Assembly: GCF_002929225.1 (NCBI RefSeq)
Contig: NZ_PISM01000014.1
Coordinates: forward strand, 1-64,000
Length of the DNA stretch: 64,000 nucleotides
Direction of reading: 5' to 3'
DNA from: Stutzerimonas kunmingensis
Lineage (GTDB): Bacteria; Pseudomonadota; Gammaproteobacteria; Pseudomonadales; Pseudomonadaceae
Made by a program: the position numbers and the translations under genes. Positions within the stretch are counted from its first letter, which is position 1. Each line of letters begins with the position of its first letter. Positions 47,086 to 56,070 of this stretch are shown one piece after another. The notes beneath the pieces are model-generated. The model was not told the DNA's origin, ran no database searches, and saw nothing but the letters and a program-made list of their open reading frames with translations.

Positions 47086-48189
47086 ATGAACAAACCGCTG
47101 CACCCCGATCAGCTGCGTAATCTGGTCCCGCTCAATGGCTTGTCGCCACGCCAGTTGTGGGAGCTTCGCGTGCGCATAGTGCCGCTCGCGCTTGCGCCTG
47201 GGCAGTTGCTCGACCTTGTTGATGAGCTGAGTTCGAAACGTCATTACCTGATGTCGGGCAGCCTGCTGTTGACCGATCACGACGGGCAGCAAACGCGGCT
47301 GGTGGCGGGCACATCGGCTGCTCTACACAGTCTTGCTGCGGGCCGCCTGCTGGAGGCGAGGGCGCTGGATGACTGCCAGCTGCTGACGGTGGACAGCGCG
47401 GAGTTGGAGCGCCTGCTGTCCTGGCGCCAAGCCCTGCAAGATGTGCTGCTGCAGCTGTCGATGGAGGGCGAGGACGGCGAGTGGCTGGAGCGCCTGCTGG
47501 AGAGTCCGCTGTTCGCCCAGGTTCCACCGGCAAATATTCGCAGCATGCTCAGCCGCCTCGTTGAGATCGAGGTATCCGCCGGGCAAACCCTGCTACGCGA
47601 AGGGGAAGCCGGCGATTGCTGCTATTTCCTCAAGAGCGGCGGCGCGCAGGTCCTGAAGGCCGCCGGCAGCGGTGAGCAGCTGTTGGCCGAGCTGGAACCC
47701 GGAGCCTGTTTCGGTGAAGAGGCGCTGCTCGAGGAGCGACCGCGTAATGCCAGTGTCGCGATGGTTGAGGACGGTCGGGTGCTCCGCCTGGCGCGGGCGG
47801 ACTTTCTCGAGCTGCTCAAGGCACCGGTGGTTGGCGAAGTCGATCTGGATGGCGTGGCTGATCTGCTGGCCTGCGGTGCGCAGTGGCTGGATGTGCGTCT
47901 GCTTGATGATTACGAGCAGGGCCATGCCATGCAGGCGCTGCACATGCCGCTGCACCTGCTGCGTTTGAAAACCCGTTTGCTGGACCCGCAGCGGCCCTAC
48001 CTTTGCTATTGCGAAAGCGGCAAGCGCAGCGCCAACGCGGTGTTCCTACTGACGCAGCTCGGCTTCACCGCCTATGCGCTGCGTGGTGGACTCGACGCAC
48101 TTGGTACCGAGGACCGCGCTGCGCTGCTTTGGGAGTGTGGCACGGGTTACCTGGCGCGCTCCGACGGCCGAATCGAACGCAGCCTATGA
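47086..48189 (+). CDS. Cyclic-nucleotide-binding/rhodanese fusion protein
   Basis: A 367-residue cytoplasmic protein. Residues 10-125 resemble a degenerate cyclic-nucleotide-binding (CNB) fold; residues 140-255 form a second CNB domain with a good phosphate-binding cassette (FGEEALLEERPRNASV, about 208-223). Residues 262-360 are a rhodanese domain with the active-site loop C309-E-S-G-K-R314, suitable for a persulfide. So sulfur transfer may be controlled by cAMP or another nucleotide. It follows a desulfhydrase-like gene by 18 bp, a source of sulfide in the same operon. Substrate and ligand are inferred. Confidence 0.83.
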   Translation: MNKPLHPDQLRNLVPLNGLSPRQLWELRVRIVPLALAPGQLLDLVDELSSKRHYLMSGSLLLTDHDGQQTRLVAGTSAALHSLAAGRLLEARALDDCQLLTVDSAELERLLSWRQALQDVLLQLSMEGEDGEWLERLLESPLFAQVPPANIRSMLSRLVEIEVSAGQTLLREGEAGDCCYFLKSGGAQVLKAAGSGEQLLAELEPGACFGEEALLEERPRNASVAMVEDGRVLRLARADFLELLKAPVVGEVDLDGVADLLACGAQWLDVRLLDDYEQGHAMQALHMPLHLLRLKTRLLDPQRPYLCYCESGKRSANAVFLLTQLGFTAYALRGGLDALGTEDRAALLWECGTGYLARSDGRIERSL

Positions 48190-48215
48190 TCCGCGCTGCC
48201 CCATCCCGACCTTTG

Positions 48216-49610
48216 TCAGACGGCCGCCCTGCGAAGCGCAGTGTGCAGACGAATCTCGCGTCGGGCGCTGCGGGCCAGGCGCACGCTGAGCAATAGAGCT
48301 GCGCAGCTCAGGCCGGCGATCAGGCCTTGCCATAGACCGGCAGGCCCACTGGCGGCGCCGAGGTGGTCGGTCAGGCCGAGCAGATAGCCCAACGGCAAAC
48401 CGATCCCCCAGTAGGCGAAGAGGGTGTAGACCATCGTCATGCGGGTGTCCTGATAGCCGCGCAACGCGCCAGCAGCCGTGACCTGAACCACATCGGAGAA
48501 CTGGAACAGCGCGGCGTAGAGGAACAGGCTGGCAGCGACGGCGACCACGGCCGGATCAGGGGTATAGATCCGCGCGATCTGCTCGCTGAACAGCAGCATG
48601 GCGCTGGCGGAAAAGCAGGCATATACCAGGGCGGCGCCGATCCCGACGCCGGCGACAAAGCGAGCGTCGCGTGGAGCGTTGCGGCCCAGCTCCTGACCAA
48701 TGCGCACGGTCACCGCCATACCCAGCGACAGTGGAATCATGAAGATCAGCGACGTGAAGTTCAGTGCGATCTGGTGACCGGCGACGACCGTTGCCCCGAG
48801 GGCGCCGATCAGCAGGGCGATCACCGAGAAGATGCTGGCCTCGGCAAACACCGCGACCCCGATTGGTACGCCGACCGAAAGCAGATGACGCAGCATCGGC
48901 CAGCGTGGCCATTCGAAGTGAGAAAACAGCTGACTGGCCTGATAGGCCGGTGCGCGCTTAACCCAGACGCTCATCGCCACCAACATGAACAGCATCACCA
49001 ATGCCGTGGAAACGCCGCAACCGACGCCGCCCATCGCCGGCACGCCGAACTTGCCGTAGATGAACACATAGTTCAGCGGAATGTTCAGCAGCAGGCCGAG
49101 GATACCGATCACCATGCTTGGCCGCGGATGGCCCAGCCCGTCGCTGAAACAGCGCAGCACTTGATACAGCGCGACAGCGGGAAATCCGCAGGCGACAGCG
49201 CGCAGGTAGTCCATGGTCGGCTCGACCAGGGCCGGTTCGACACGCATCAGGTGCAGGACGGGCTCCGCGTTCCACATCAATGATGCACTGAGCACACCGA
49301 TGCCGCCGCCCATCCACAACGCCTGGCGAACCAGCGGGCCGATTTCGCCATGCCGTCCTGCGCCGAAGCGCTGCGCGACGTTCGGCGTGGTCGCCAGGGT
49401 GATTCCGCAGACGAGCAGATAGACCGGCACCCAGATCGAGTTGCCTAGCGCGACGGCGGCCAGGTCCTGCGGGCTTACGCGTCCGGCCATAACGGTATCG
49501 ACGAAACCCATCGCCGTGCTGGCCAGCTGGGCGATCATCATGGGTAGGGCAAGGGCAAAGAGGGTGCGCAATTCGAGGCGGACCCGTCTGAGTCTGAGCT
49601 CAGTGGGCAT
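48216..49610 (-). CDS. MATE-family efflux transporter
   Basis: A 464-residue multidrug and toxin extrusion transporter with twelve predicted spans in two six-helix halves. The first span holds ALALPMMIAQLASTAMGFVDTVMAGRVSPQDLAAVALGNS and the sixth-seventh region GVGCGVSTALV; the family exports cationic drugs in exchange for Na+ or H+. It is related to NorM/PmpM of pseudomonads. It is convergent with the rhodanese gene (26 bp) and divergent from pdxB. Confidence 0.92.
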   Translation of the reverse strand: MPTELRLRRVRLELRTLFALALPMMIAQLASTAMGFVDTVMAGRVSPQDLAAVALGNSIWVPVYLLVCGITLATTPNVAQRFGAGRHGEIGPLVRQALWMGGGIGVLSASLMWNAEPVLHLMRVEPALVEPTMDYLRAVACGFPAVALYQVLRCFSDGLGHPRPSMVIGILGLLLNIPLNYVFIYGKFGVPAMGGVGCGVSTALVMLFMLVAMSVWVKRAPAYQASQLFSHFEWPRWPMLRHLLSVGVPIGVAVFAEASIFSVIALLIGALGATVVAGHQIALNFTSLIFMIPLSLGMAVTVRIGQELGRNAPRDARFVAGVGIGAALVYACFSASAMLLFSEQIARIYTPDPAVVAVAASLFLYAALFQFSDVVQVTAAGALRGYQDTRMTMVYTLFAYWGIGLPLGYLLGLTDHLGAASGPAGLWQGLIAGLSCAALLLSVRLARSARREIRLHTALRRAAV

Positions 49611-49731
49611 TACTGGGCGTTCCGGTTGTATACAAGAAGCGCGCTAGTCTACGCCGCGTGGCTACGCTCAGGAAGGCGGCAAAGCAGTGGCAAGCCGTCT
49701 AGAATGTGGTCCCCCTCACCGGAGCCGTGCA

Positions 49732-50877
49732 ATGCATATCCTCGCCGATGAAAACATTCCGCTGGTCGATGAGTTCTTTGCCGGTTTCGGCGAGATTCGC
49801 CGCATGCCCGGCCGCAGCATCAATCGAGCCGCGCTGGAGAATGTCGACGTGCTGCTGATTCGCTCGGTGACGCGGGTCGACCGCGAGATGCTGGAAGGCA
49901 GCGCAGTGCGATTCGTCGGGACCTGCACGATAGGCACCGATCATTTGGATCTTGATTATTTCGAGCAGGCCGGCATCGAGTGGGCCAGCGCACCGGGGTG
50001 CAACGCGCGGGGCGTGGTCGACTATGTGCTGGGCAGCTTGCTCGCGCTGTCGGAGGTGCGCGGTGAAGCGCTGGCCCGGCGGCGTTTCGGCGTGGTCGGT
50101 GCCGGTGAGGTGGGCGGGCGGCTGCTCGAAGTGCTGCGCGGGCTTGGCTGGGACGTGCGCGTCTGCGATCCACCGCGGCAGGTCCGCGAGGCAGGCGATT
50201 TCGTCTCGCTGGATGAGATCCTCGCGGAGTGCGATGTGATCAGCCTGCACACGCCGCTGACCCTGGGGGGCGACTGGCCGACCTTTCACCTGTTCGATCA
50301 GGCGCGACTGTCGAGGTTGCGACCCGGTACCTGGCTGATCAATGCCAGTCGGGGTGCTGTGGTGGACAATGCCGCGCTGCGCGACCTGCTATTGCAGCGG
50401 CCGGACCTGGAGGCCGTGCTGGATGTCTGGGAAGGCGAGCCTCAGGTCGACGTCGCCCTGGCCGGCTTGTGCCGTATCGCTACGCCGCACATCGCCGGGT
50501 ACAGCCTGGACGGCAAGCTGCGCGGTACGGCGCAGATATACGCGGCGCTTTGCGCGGCGCGTGGTGTCGAGCCGGCTATCGAACTGGCGCAGCTGATGCC
50601 CGGCCCGGCACTCACCGAGCTGGCGTTTGCATCCTCCGCAGAGCCCGCCGAGATGCTGGCCACACTGTGCCGGGCGGTCTACGATCCGCGTCGCGACGAT
50701 GCTGACTTCCGCCGCAGCCTGCTTGGCGATGAGGCGCAGCGTCGGGCCGGGTTCGATCTGCTGCGCAAACAGTATCCGCCGAGGCGCGAGATCGATGGCC
50801 TCAAGGTGCGGATCGGCGGGCACAACCCGGCGCTGGATACGATAATCGAGGCGCTTGGTGCGCGATTGCTGGGCTAG
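49732..50877 (+). CDS. pdxB: Erythronate-4-phosphate dehydrogenase
   Basis: A 381-residue NAD-dependent 2-hydroxyacid dehydrogenase, second step of the DXP-dependent pyridoxal phosphate pathway. Start [23 protein letters not shown] is family-specific; the Rossmann motif [16 protein letters not shown] is at about residues 120-135; the catalytic Arg, Glu and His are in [14 protein letters not shown] and [12 protein letters not shown]. The C-terminal extension of about 90 residues separates PdxB from other dehydrogenases. ATG at 49732 gives the conserved N-terminus. It is divergent from the MATE gene. Confidence 0.94.
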   Translation: MHILADENIPLVDEFFAGFGEIRRMPGRSINRAALENVDVLLIRSVTRVDREMLEGSAVRFVGTCTIGTDHLDLDYFEQAGIEWASAPGCNARGVVDYVLGSLLALSEVRGEALARRRFGVVGAGEVGGRLLEVLRGLGWDVRVCDPPRQVREAGDFVSLDEILAECDVISLHTPLTLGGDWPTFHLFDQARLSRLRPGTWLINASRGAVVDNAALRDLLLQRPDLEAVLDVWEGEPQVDVALAGLCRIATPHIAGYSLDGKLRGTAQIYAALCAARGVEPAIELAQLMPGPALTELAFASSAEPAEMLATLCRAVYDPRRDDADFRRSLLGDEAQRRAGFDLLRKQYPPRREIDGLKVRIGGHNPALDTIIEALGARLLG

Positions 50878-50965
50878 CCGGCGGTTCGAGTGCAGCCCGG
50901 ATGCAATTTCCATCCTGCTCCGCTAGCATTACCCGTCCTCTGCCTTGTCCCCCCGCGATGGTGTT

Positions 50966-52978
50966 ATGAGTTATCAGGTTCTTGCACGAAAATGGCGTCC
51001 GCGCTCGTTCCGCGAAATGGTCGGCCAGACGCATGTGCTCAAGGCCCTGATCAACGCGCTGGACAACCAGCGCCTGCACCACGCTTACCTGTTCACCGGC
51101 ACGCGAGGCGTGGGCAAGACGACCATTGCGCGGATCATTGCCAAGTGCCTGAACTGTGAAACCGGGGTCAGCTCGACGCCCTGCGGTGTGTGTTCGGTAT
51201 GCCGGGAAATCGACGAGGGGCGCTTCGTCGATCTGATCGAGGTGGACGCCGCGAGCCGTACCAAGGTCGAAGACACCCGCGAGCTGCTGGACAACGTGCA
51301 GTACGCGCCGAGCCGCGGGCGCTACAAGGTTTACCTGATCGACGAAGTGCACATGCTCTCGTCGCACTCATTCAATGCGCTGCTCAAGACCCTCGAGGAG
51401 CCGCCGCCCCACGTCAAGTTCCTGCTGGCGACCACCGATCCGCAAAAACTGCCGGTCACCATCCTCTCGCGCTGCCTGCAATTCTCCCTGAAGAACATGC
51501 CGCCCGAGCGGGTGGTCGAGCACCTCACTCATGTGCTGGGCGTCGAGAACGTTCCCTTCGAAGACGATGCGTTGTGGCTGCTGGGGCGTGCCGCCGATGG
51601 CTCGATGCGCGATGCGATGAGCCTGACCGATCAGGCGATCGCCTTCGGTGAAGGCAAGGTGCTGGCCGCCGATGTGCGCGCCATGCTCGGCACCCTCGAT
51701 CATGGTCAGGTCTATGGTGTGCTGCAGGCATTGCTTGATGGCGATGCCAGAGCGTTGCTCGAGGCCGTTCGCCACTTGGCGGAGCAGGGGCCGGACTGGG
51801 CTGGCGTGCTGGCCGAAATCCTCAATGTGCTGCACCGCGTCGCCATCGCCCAGGCGCTGCCGGAGGCAGTGGACAATGGCCAGGGCGATCGTGATCGCGT
51901 GCTGGCGTTGGCTCAGGCGCTACCGGCCGAAGATGTGCAGTTCTACTATCAGATGGGATTGATCGGCCGGCGCGATCTGCCGCTGGCGCCTGATCCTCGC
52001 AGCGGTTTCGAAATGGTGCTGCTGCGCATGCTGGCATTTCGTCCTGCAGGCAGTGATGGCGCACCGCGAACACCGCTAAAGACACTGGGAATCAGCCCGG
52101 CCACAGCTGATTCCAAGCCCGCAGCGGTGGCCGATTCCGCTCCCGCTGGCGTGTCGTCCTCTCCATCCGCTGCGATTGCCGTAGCAGCTGCGCCAGAGCC
52201 CGCTCCCGTTGCGCCGGCCGTTACCATGCCAGTGAACGTGCCGGCTCCCACGCCCTCGGCAGTGACCCCGGTCGCCACTCATGTGGTGGAAGCGCCGCAG
52301 GCCGCGCCTGTCATCGATGTGCCGTGGAATGAGCCGCCTGACGTACCGCCCGTCGCGGTCGAGGCTGATGCCGTTTTACCCGAACCTGTACCGGTGGACG
52401 GCGCTGCCGATCACGTGGCGTCCGTGGTACAGGTCGAAGAGCCGGATGATGACGAACCGCCGCTGACGGACGAGGACTACTTCGAGGTCGAGAACCAGGC
52501 CGAGGCCTATCTGGACGAACTGGAACACTCAAGGGATGAGCCGGAGCCCGTCGAGCCACTGCCTGCGGTAGAGCCTGCGACCGGGCTGGCTGCCGAGTGG
52601 CTGGAGCTTTATCTCAAGCTCGGCTTGTCCGGTCTTACCGGCAGCATTGCCGCCAACTGTACGTTGATCGCCGTGGAAGGCGATCGTTGGCTGATGCATC
52701 TCGATCCTGCGCAGAGCGCACTATTCAACCCCACGCAACAGCGGCGACTCAACGACGCCCTGAATCAATACCACGGGCGTACGCTACAGCTCGAGATCGT
52801 GCTGCAGAAGCCGGAGCAGGAAACGCCTGCGCAGGCCGCCCAGCGTCGCCGTGCCGAGCGGCAGCGTGCCGCGGAACAGTCGATTCACGCAGATCCCCTG
52901 GTCCGGCAGCTCATGCAGCAGTTCGCCGCTGTGATCCGCGAAGGCACCATCGAACCCGTAGAACACTCCGAAACCTGA
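50966..52978 (+). CDS. dnaX: DNA polymerase III subunits tau/gamma
   Basis: A 670-residue clamp-loader ATPase. The AAA+ domain has Walker A GTRGVGKTT at residues 45-53, a zinc module with Cys64, Cys73, Cys76 and Cys79, and the DEVH box. After domain III (to about 370) comes a Pro/Ala/Val-rich linker (380-510), then the tau-specific C-terminal domain (about 550-670) that contacts the polymerase alpha subunit. The linker has no obvious A-AAA-AAG slippery site, so how gamma is made is not evident. ATG at 50966 gives MSYQVLARKWRP. It is followed by ybaB (18 bp) and recR. Confidence 0.95.
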   Translation: MSYQVLARKWRPRSFREMVGQTHVLKALINALDNQRLHHAYLFTGTRGVGKTTIARIIAKCLNCETGVSSTPCGVCSVCREIDEGRFVDLIEVDAASRTKVEDTRELLDNVQYAPSRGRYKVYLIDEVHMLSSHSFNALLKTLEEPPPHVKFLLATTDPQKLPVTILSRCLQFSLKNMPPERVVEHLTHVLGVENVPFEDDALWLLGRAADGSMRDAMSLTDQAIAFGEGKVLAADVRAMLGTLDHGQVYGVLQALLDGDARALLEAVRHLAEQGPDWAGVLAEILNVLHRVAIAQALPEAVDNGQGDRDRVLALAQALPAEDVQFYYQMGLIGRRDLPLAPDPRSGFEMVLLRMLAFRPAGSDGAPRTPLKTLGISPATADSKPAAVADSAPAGVSSSPSAAIAVAAAPEPAPVAPAVTMPVNVPAPTPSAVTPVATHVVEAPQAAPVIDVPWNEPPDVPPVAVEADAVLPEPVPVDGAADHVASVVQVEEPDDDEPPLTDEDYFEVENQAEAYLDELEHSRDEPEPVEPLPAVEPATGLAAEWLELYLKLGLSGLTGSIAANCTLIAVEGDRWLMHLDPAQSALFNPTQQRRLNDALNQYHGRTLQLEIVLQKPEQETPAQAAQRRRAERQRAAEQSIHADPLVRQLMQQFAAVIREGTIEPVEHSET

Positions 52979-52996
52979 TTAATTGAGGTGATTCCC

Positions 52997-53323
52997 ATGA
53001 TGAAAGGTGGCATGGCCGGCCTGATGAAGCAGGCGCAGCAGATGCAGGAAAAAATGCAGAAGATGCAGGAGGAACTGGCGAACGCCGAGGTGACGGGCCA
53101 GTCTGGCGCCGGGCTGGTCAGCGTGGTGATGAACGGTCGCCATGACGTCAAGCGGGTCAGCCTCGACGACAGCCTGATGCAGGAAGACAAGGAAATCCTG
53201 GAAGACCTGATCGCTGCCGCCGTCAATGACGCAGTACGCAAGATCGAGCAGAACAGCCAGGACAAGATGGCCGGCATGACCGCCGGCATGCAGCTTCCGC
53301 CAGGCTTCAAGATGCCTTTCTAA
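52997..53323 (+). CDS. ybaB: YbaB/EbfC-family nucleoid-associated protein
   Basis: A 108-residue DNA-binding protein that forms dimers with helical arms ([23 protein letters not shown]) and a central sheet ([21 protein letters not shown]). It lies between dnaX and recR as in most gamma-proteobacteria, and probably aids DNA organisation or repair. ATG at 52997 has TGAGGTG upstream; a GTG at 52988 would place the ribosome-binding site inside the coding sequence. Confidence 0.93.
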   Translation: MMKGGMAGLMKQAQQMQEKMQKMQEELANAEVTGQSGAGLVSVVMNGRHDVKRVSLDDSLMQEDKEILEDLIAAAVNDAVRKIEQNSQDKMAGMTAGMQLPPGFKMPF

Positions 53324-53485
53324 CTCGAACGGCCAGTCGGCGCGCATGGGCGCGCCACTCGAGGCGGGGCATCGTCATTTACGCGCAGTAGACTCCGATG
53401 TCCCGCTTTCTTGCCTCTGGTCCGGCAAACCGCCTGCCTGAACCCCTGGCACTGTGCTGCCCCTTTGCATAGCGACGCTTAATTT

Positions 53486-54085
53486 ATGAGCTTCAGTCCC
53501 CTGATCCGCCAACTCATCGACGCCCTGCGCATTCTTCCCGGCGTGGGCCAGAAAACTGCACAGCGCATGGCGTTGCAGCTACTGGAGCGGGATCGCAGCG
53601 GCGGCTTACGCCTGGCGCAAGCGCTGAGCAAAGCGATGGAAGGGGTCGGCTACTGCCGGCAGTGTCGTACCCTTACCGAAGACGACCTGTGCCCGCAATG
53701 CGCCGACCCGCGACGCGACGATTCGCTACTCTGCGTGGTGCAGAGCCCGGTGGACGTTTTCGCCGTCGAGCAGACGGGCTTTCGCGGGCGCTACTTCGTG
53801 CTCAAGGGGCATCTGTCGCCGCTCGATGGTTTGGGCCCTGAAGCGATCGGCATTCCCGAGCTTCTGGCGCGTGTTGCAGATGGTGCGTTCACTGAAGTCA
53901 TTCTCGCGACAAACCCGACGGTGGAAGGCGAGGCAACGGCGCATTACATCGCGCAGATGCTGATTCCAAAGGGGCTGACCATCAGCCGAATCGCTCACGG
54001 CGTTCCACTGGGCGGCGAGCTGGACCTGGTCGACGGCGGAACCCTGGCCCACGCACTGGCCGGCCGCAAGACAATCCGCCTATAA
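53486..54085 (+). CDS. recR: Recombination mediator RecR
   Basis: A 199-residue protein that with RecO/RecF loads RecA on gapped DNA. It has the helix-hairpin-helix ([20 protein letters not shown], residues 13-32), the C4 zinc finger ([16 protein letters not shown], about 57-72) and the Toprim domain ([18 protein letters not shown] to [11 protein letters not shown]). Length is usual. It is 162 bp after ybaB; the interval contains a GC-rich hairpin (GGCGCGC/GCGCGCC at 53339-53356) without a T-tract. Confidence 0.96.
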   Translation: MSFSPLIRQLIDALRILPGVGQKTAQRMALQLLERDRSGGLRLAQALSKAMEGVGYCRQCRTLTEDDLCPQCADPRRDDSLLCVVQSPVDVFAVEQTGFRGRYFVLKGHLSPLDGLGPEAIGIPELLARVADGAFTEVILATNPTVEGEATAHYIAQMLIPKGLTISRIAHGVPLGGELDLVDGGTLAHALAGRKTIRL

Positions 54086-54165
54086 CCCAAAGTACTGACG
54101 ATATGCCACCTCGGTAGTGCAGTTTTCTGGGTGATTCAGGTAAAGTTCTAAGCCATCAACATTAG

Positions 54166-54201
54166 ATAACTAAAACGAATATAGTCCTTCGTTCTGGTTA
54201 T
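54166..54201. promoter_or_regulatory. 36-bp palindrome before the ABC uptake operon
   Basis: Left arm ATAACTAAAACGAA (54166-54179) and right arm TTCGTTCTGGTTAT (54188-54201) are inverted copies with 12 of 14 bases in agreement, separated by TATAGTCC. It ends 29 bp before the first gene's ATG. Large AT-rich dyads of this kind in sulfonate operons are bound by LysR-type regulators such as CysB/SsuR; which protein binds here is not shown. Confidence 0.6.
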
Positions 54202-54230
54202 ATGTACTGGCTATCCGAATCGAGGTCGAA

Positions 54231-55220
54231 ATGAAAGCAAAGCATTGGCTGGTTCCAGCTCTGCTGCTGCTGAGCGCGTTTGCTCAGGCGCAGGAGAAGT
54301 TCAAGGTTGGCTACATCCGTGTGATGGACGATGCCCAGGCCATGGTTGCACACGAGGCCGGTCTGTATAAGAAGCATGGCCTTGACGTCGAGCTGATCGA
54401 GTTCAGTTCCGGTACCGACCTGATCAAGGCGATCGTCGGCGGGCAGTTGGATACCGGCGTCCTCGGCTTTACCAATGCGGTGGCCTGGGCCTCCAAAGGT
54501 GCTGACCTCAAGGTGGTCGGTGGCGCTCAGCAGGGCTACCACTCCATCGTGGCGCTTGAGGGTTCGGGTATCGAGAAGGTTGCCGACCTGAAGGGCAAGA
54601 TCCTCGCTTCGCAGAAAGAGGGGAGCACCGCTGATGCAGTGCTGCGTGGCGTGACCTTGAAGAATGCCGAACTCAAGCCGAGCGACGTCAACATCATGGG
54701 TGTCAGCCCGGCCGTTGCGGTGCAGTCGCTGGTGTCCGGGCGTGTCGATGCGGCGTTCCTGTTCGAGCCGTATGATCGCATCGCGCAGCTGGTTGCCCCG
54801 GTTCAGCAGGTCTACGAGATCGGTGAAGTGTGGCCATTCCCGTGCATGGTGGTGATCACCTCCGGCGATACCCTGGCCAAGCGCAAGGATGCCGTCTGGA
54901 AGTCGCTGGACGCCCAGCGCGATGCCATCGAAATGCTCGACAAGCAGCCTGCCGAGGCAGCCAAGCTGATCGCCGACTACTTCATCGCCGAGCCGACGCT
55001 GAAGACGCTCAAGCGTGGTGAGCTCGCTCGCGAGGTTGTCATTGAGGAGGCGATCGGGACCCAGACCTTCAGCGCCAAGCTTGGCAAGGACGATCTGGCG
55101 CGCATCCAGGAGCTGGCGGACATTCTGCAGGAGCTCGGTTCGCTGAAGACCCGCGATGGCAAGCCGTTCGACACCAGTGCCATCGTCGATCTGTCCTGGC
55201 AGGAAGCTCGCGAACTCTGA
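54231..55220 (+). CDS. ABC transporter substrate-binding protein, SsuA/TauA type
   Basis: A 329-residue periplasmic protein. A signal peptide of 20 residues (ending AFAQAQ) precedes the NMT1/SsuA-like fold: FKVGYIRVMDDAQAMVAHEAGLYKKHGLDVEL is the characteristic N-terminus. Related proteins bind aliphatic sulfonates, taurine, nitrate or thiamine precursors. Neighbouring ATPase and permease genes complete an uptake system. The upstream 36-bp palindrome indicates dedicated regulation. No sulfonate oxygenase gene is nearby, so the ligand is open. Confidence 0.87.
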   Translation: MKAKHWLVPALLLLSAFAQAQEKFKVGYIRVMDDAQAMVAHEAGLYKKHGLDVELIEFSSGTDLIKAIVGGQLDTGVLGFTNAVAWASKGADLKVVGGAQQGYHSIVALEGSGIEKVADLKGKILASQKEGSTADAVLRGVTLKNAELKPSDVNIMGVSPAVAVQSLVSGRVDAAFLFEPYDRIAQLVAPVQQVYEIGEVWPFPCMVVITSGDTLAKRKDAVWKSLDAQRDAIEMLDKQPAEAAKLIADYFIAEPTLKTLKRGELAREVVIEEAIGTQTFSAKLGKDDLARIQELADILQELGSLKTRDGKPFDTSAIVDLSWQEAREL

Positions 55221-55248
55221 TCGCTTGACTCTGGTTTGAAACTACACG

Positions 55249-55270
55249 GGCCCGGCCTTTGTGCCGGGCC
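55249..55270 (+). terminator. Intercistronic hairpin after the binding-protein gene
   Basis: Stem GGCCCGGC/GCCGGGCC with a 6-nt loop, 28 bp after the stop codon; only GTTTG follows. Probably attenuates or protects mRNA so that the binding protein is made in excess of ATPase and permease. Confidence 0.6.
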
Positions 55271-55323
55271 GTTTGCATCGCCCGCATTGCCGGGCAATTT
55301 CGTTTCTGGATTTGCGAATTTTT

Positions 55324-56070
55324 ATGCAACTCAGGTTTGAAGAAGTAGACAAGCGCTTCGGGCAGCTCGAAGTCATCAAGGGCTTCAGCGGTGAGTTCGC
55401 CCAGGGTGAGCTGGTGGCTCTGGTTGGACCTTCGGGTTGCGGCAAGTCGACCCTGCTGCATCTGGTTGCCGGGCTGGAGAAGCCCAGTGCGGGCCGGGTG
55501 CTTGCTGACGAAAAGCCGATCACCGAGCCGAGCCCCCGACGTACGCTGGTGTTCCAGGAGCATGCCCTCTATCCCTGGCTCAGCCTGCAGGGCAACGTTG
55601 CCATGGCGCTGGAACTGCAGGGCGTCGCCAAGGCCAGCGCGTTCGTACAGGCGCAGGCCTGGCTCGAGCGTGTCGGCCTCAATGGATTCGAGCATTACTA
55701 TCCGCACCAGGTTTCCGGCGGCATGCGCCAACGCACGGCCCTCGCCCGTGCATTCATCGCCAAACCCGAGGTGCTGTTGCTGGACGAGCCGTTTGGCGCC
55801 CTCGATGCCCTGACCCGAATGGCATTGCAGGACGTGTTGCGTGAGCTGATCGAGGAGCATCAGCCGACGGTGCTGTTGGTCACCCATGATGTCGATGAGG
55901 CCCTTTACCTGGCCGATCACGTTCTGGTGTTCAGCGCGCGGCCGACTCGCGTGCTGAAAACCTTCAACTTCACCCATTGCGAGAAGAGCCACGACCTGTC
56001 CGACTTCGCTGCCGAGCGTAAGGAAATTCTCAGTCTGCTGGGTATCAAGACGGAGGTAGCGCATCCATGA
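55324..56070 (+). CDS. ABC transporter ATP-binding protein, SsuB/TauB type
   Basis: A 248-residue ATPase. Walker A is GPSGCGKST at about residues 37-45, the Q-loop lies in LVFQEHALYPWLS, the signature is VSGGMRQRTALARAF and Walker B is VLLLDEPFGALD, with the switch His in LVTHDVDEA. The ATG at 55324 gives the usual MQLRFEEVDKRFG start although the ribosome-binding site is poor. The downstream permease gene overlaps by 4 bp. Confidence 0.93.
   Translation: MQLRFEEVDKRFGQLEVIKGFSGEFAQGELVALVGPSGCGKSTLLHLVAGLEKPSAGRVLADEKPITEPSPRRTLVFQEHALYPWLSLQGNVAMALELQGVAKASAFVQAQAWLERVGLNGFEHYYPHQVSGGMRQRTALARAFIAKPEVLLLDEPFGALDALTRMALQDVLRELIEEHQPTVLLVTHDVDEALYLADHVLVFSARPTRVLKTFNFTHCEKSHDLSDFAAERKEILSLLGIKTEVAHP

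Noticed and set aside
50878..50965. A 4.5S (SRP) RNA gene near dnaX
   Set aside because: In some pseudomonads ffs is near dnaX, but the conserved GGAAGGAAGCAGC-type loop is not present here or in the ybaB-recR interval.
52300..52500. A programmed -1 frameshift site in dnaX
   Set aside because: No A-AAA-AAG heptamer with a downstream stem was seen in the linker region.
53447..53470. A sigma-54 promoter (TGGCAC with CTGC) before recR
   Set aside because: The spacing between the GG and GC elements is one base off and the -12 box is poor.
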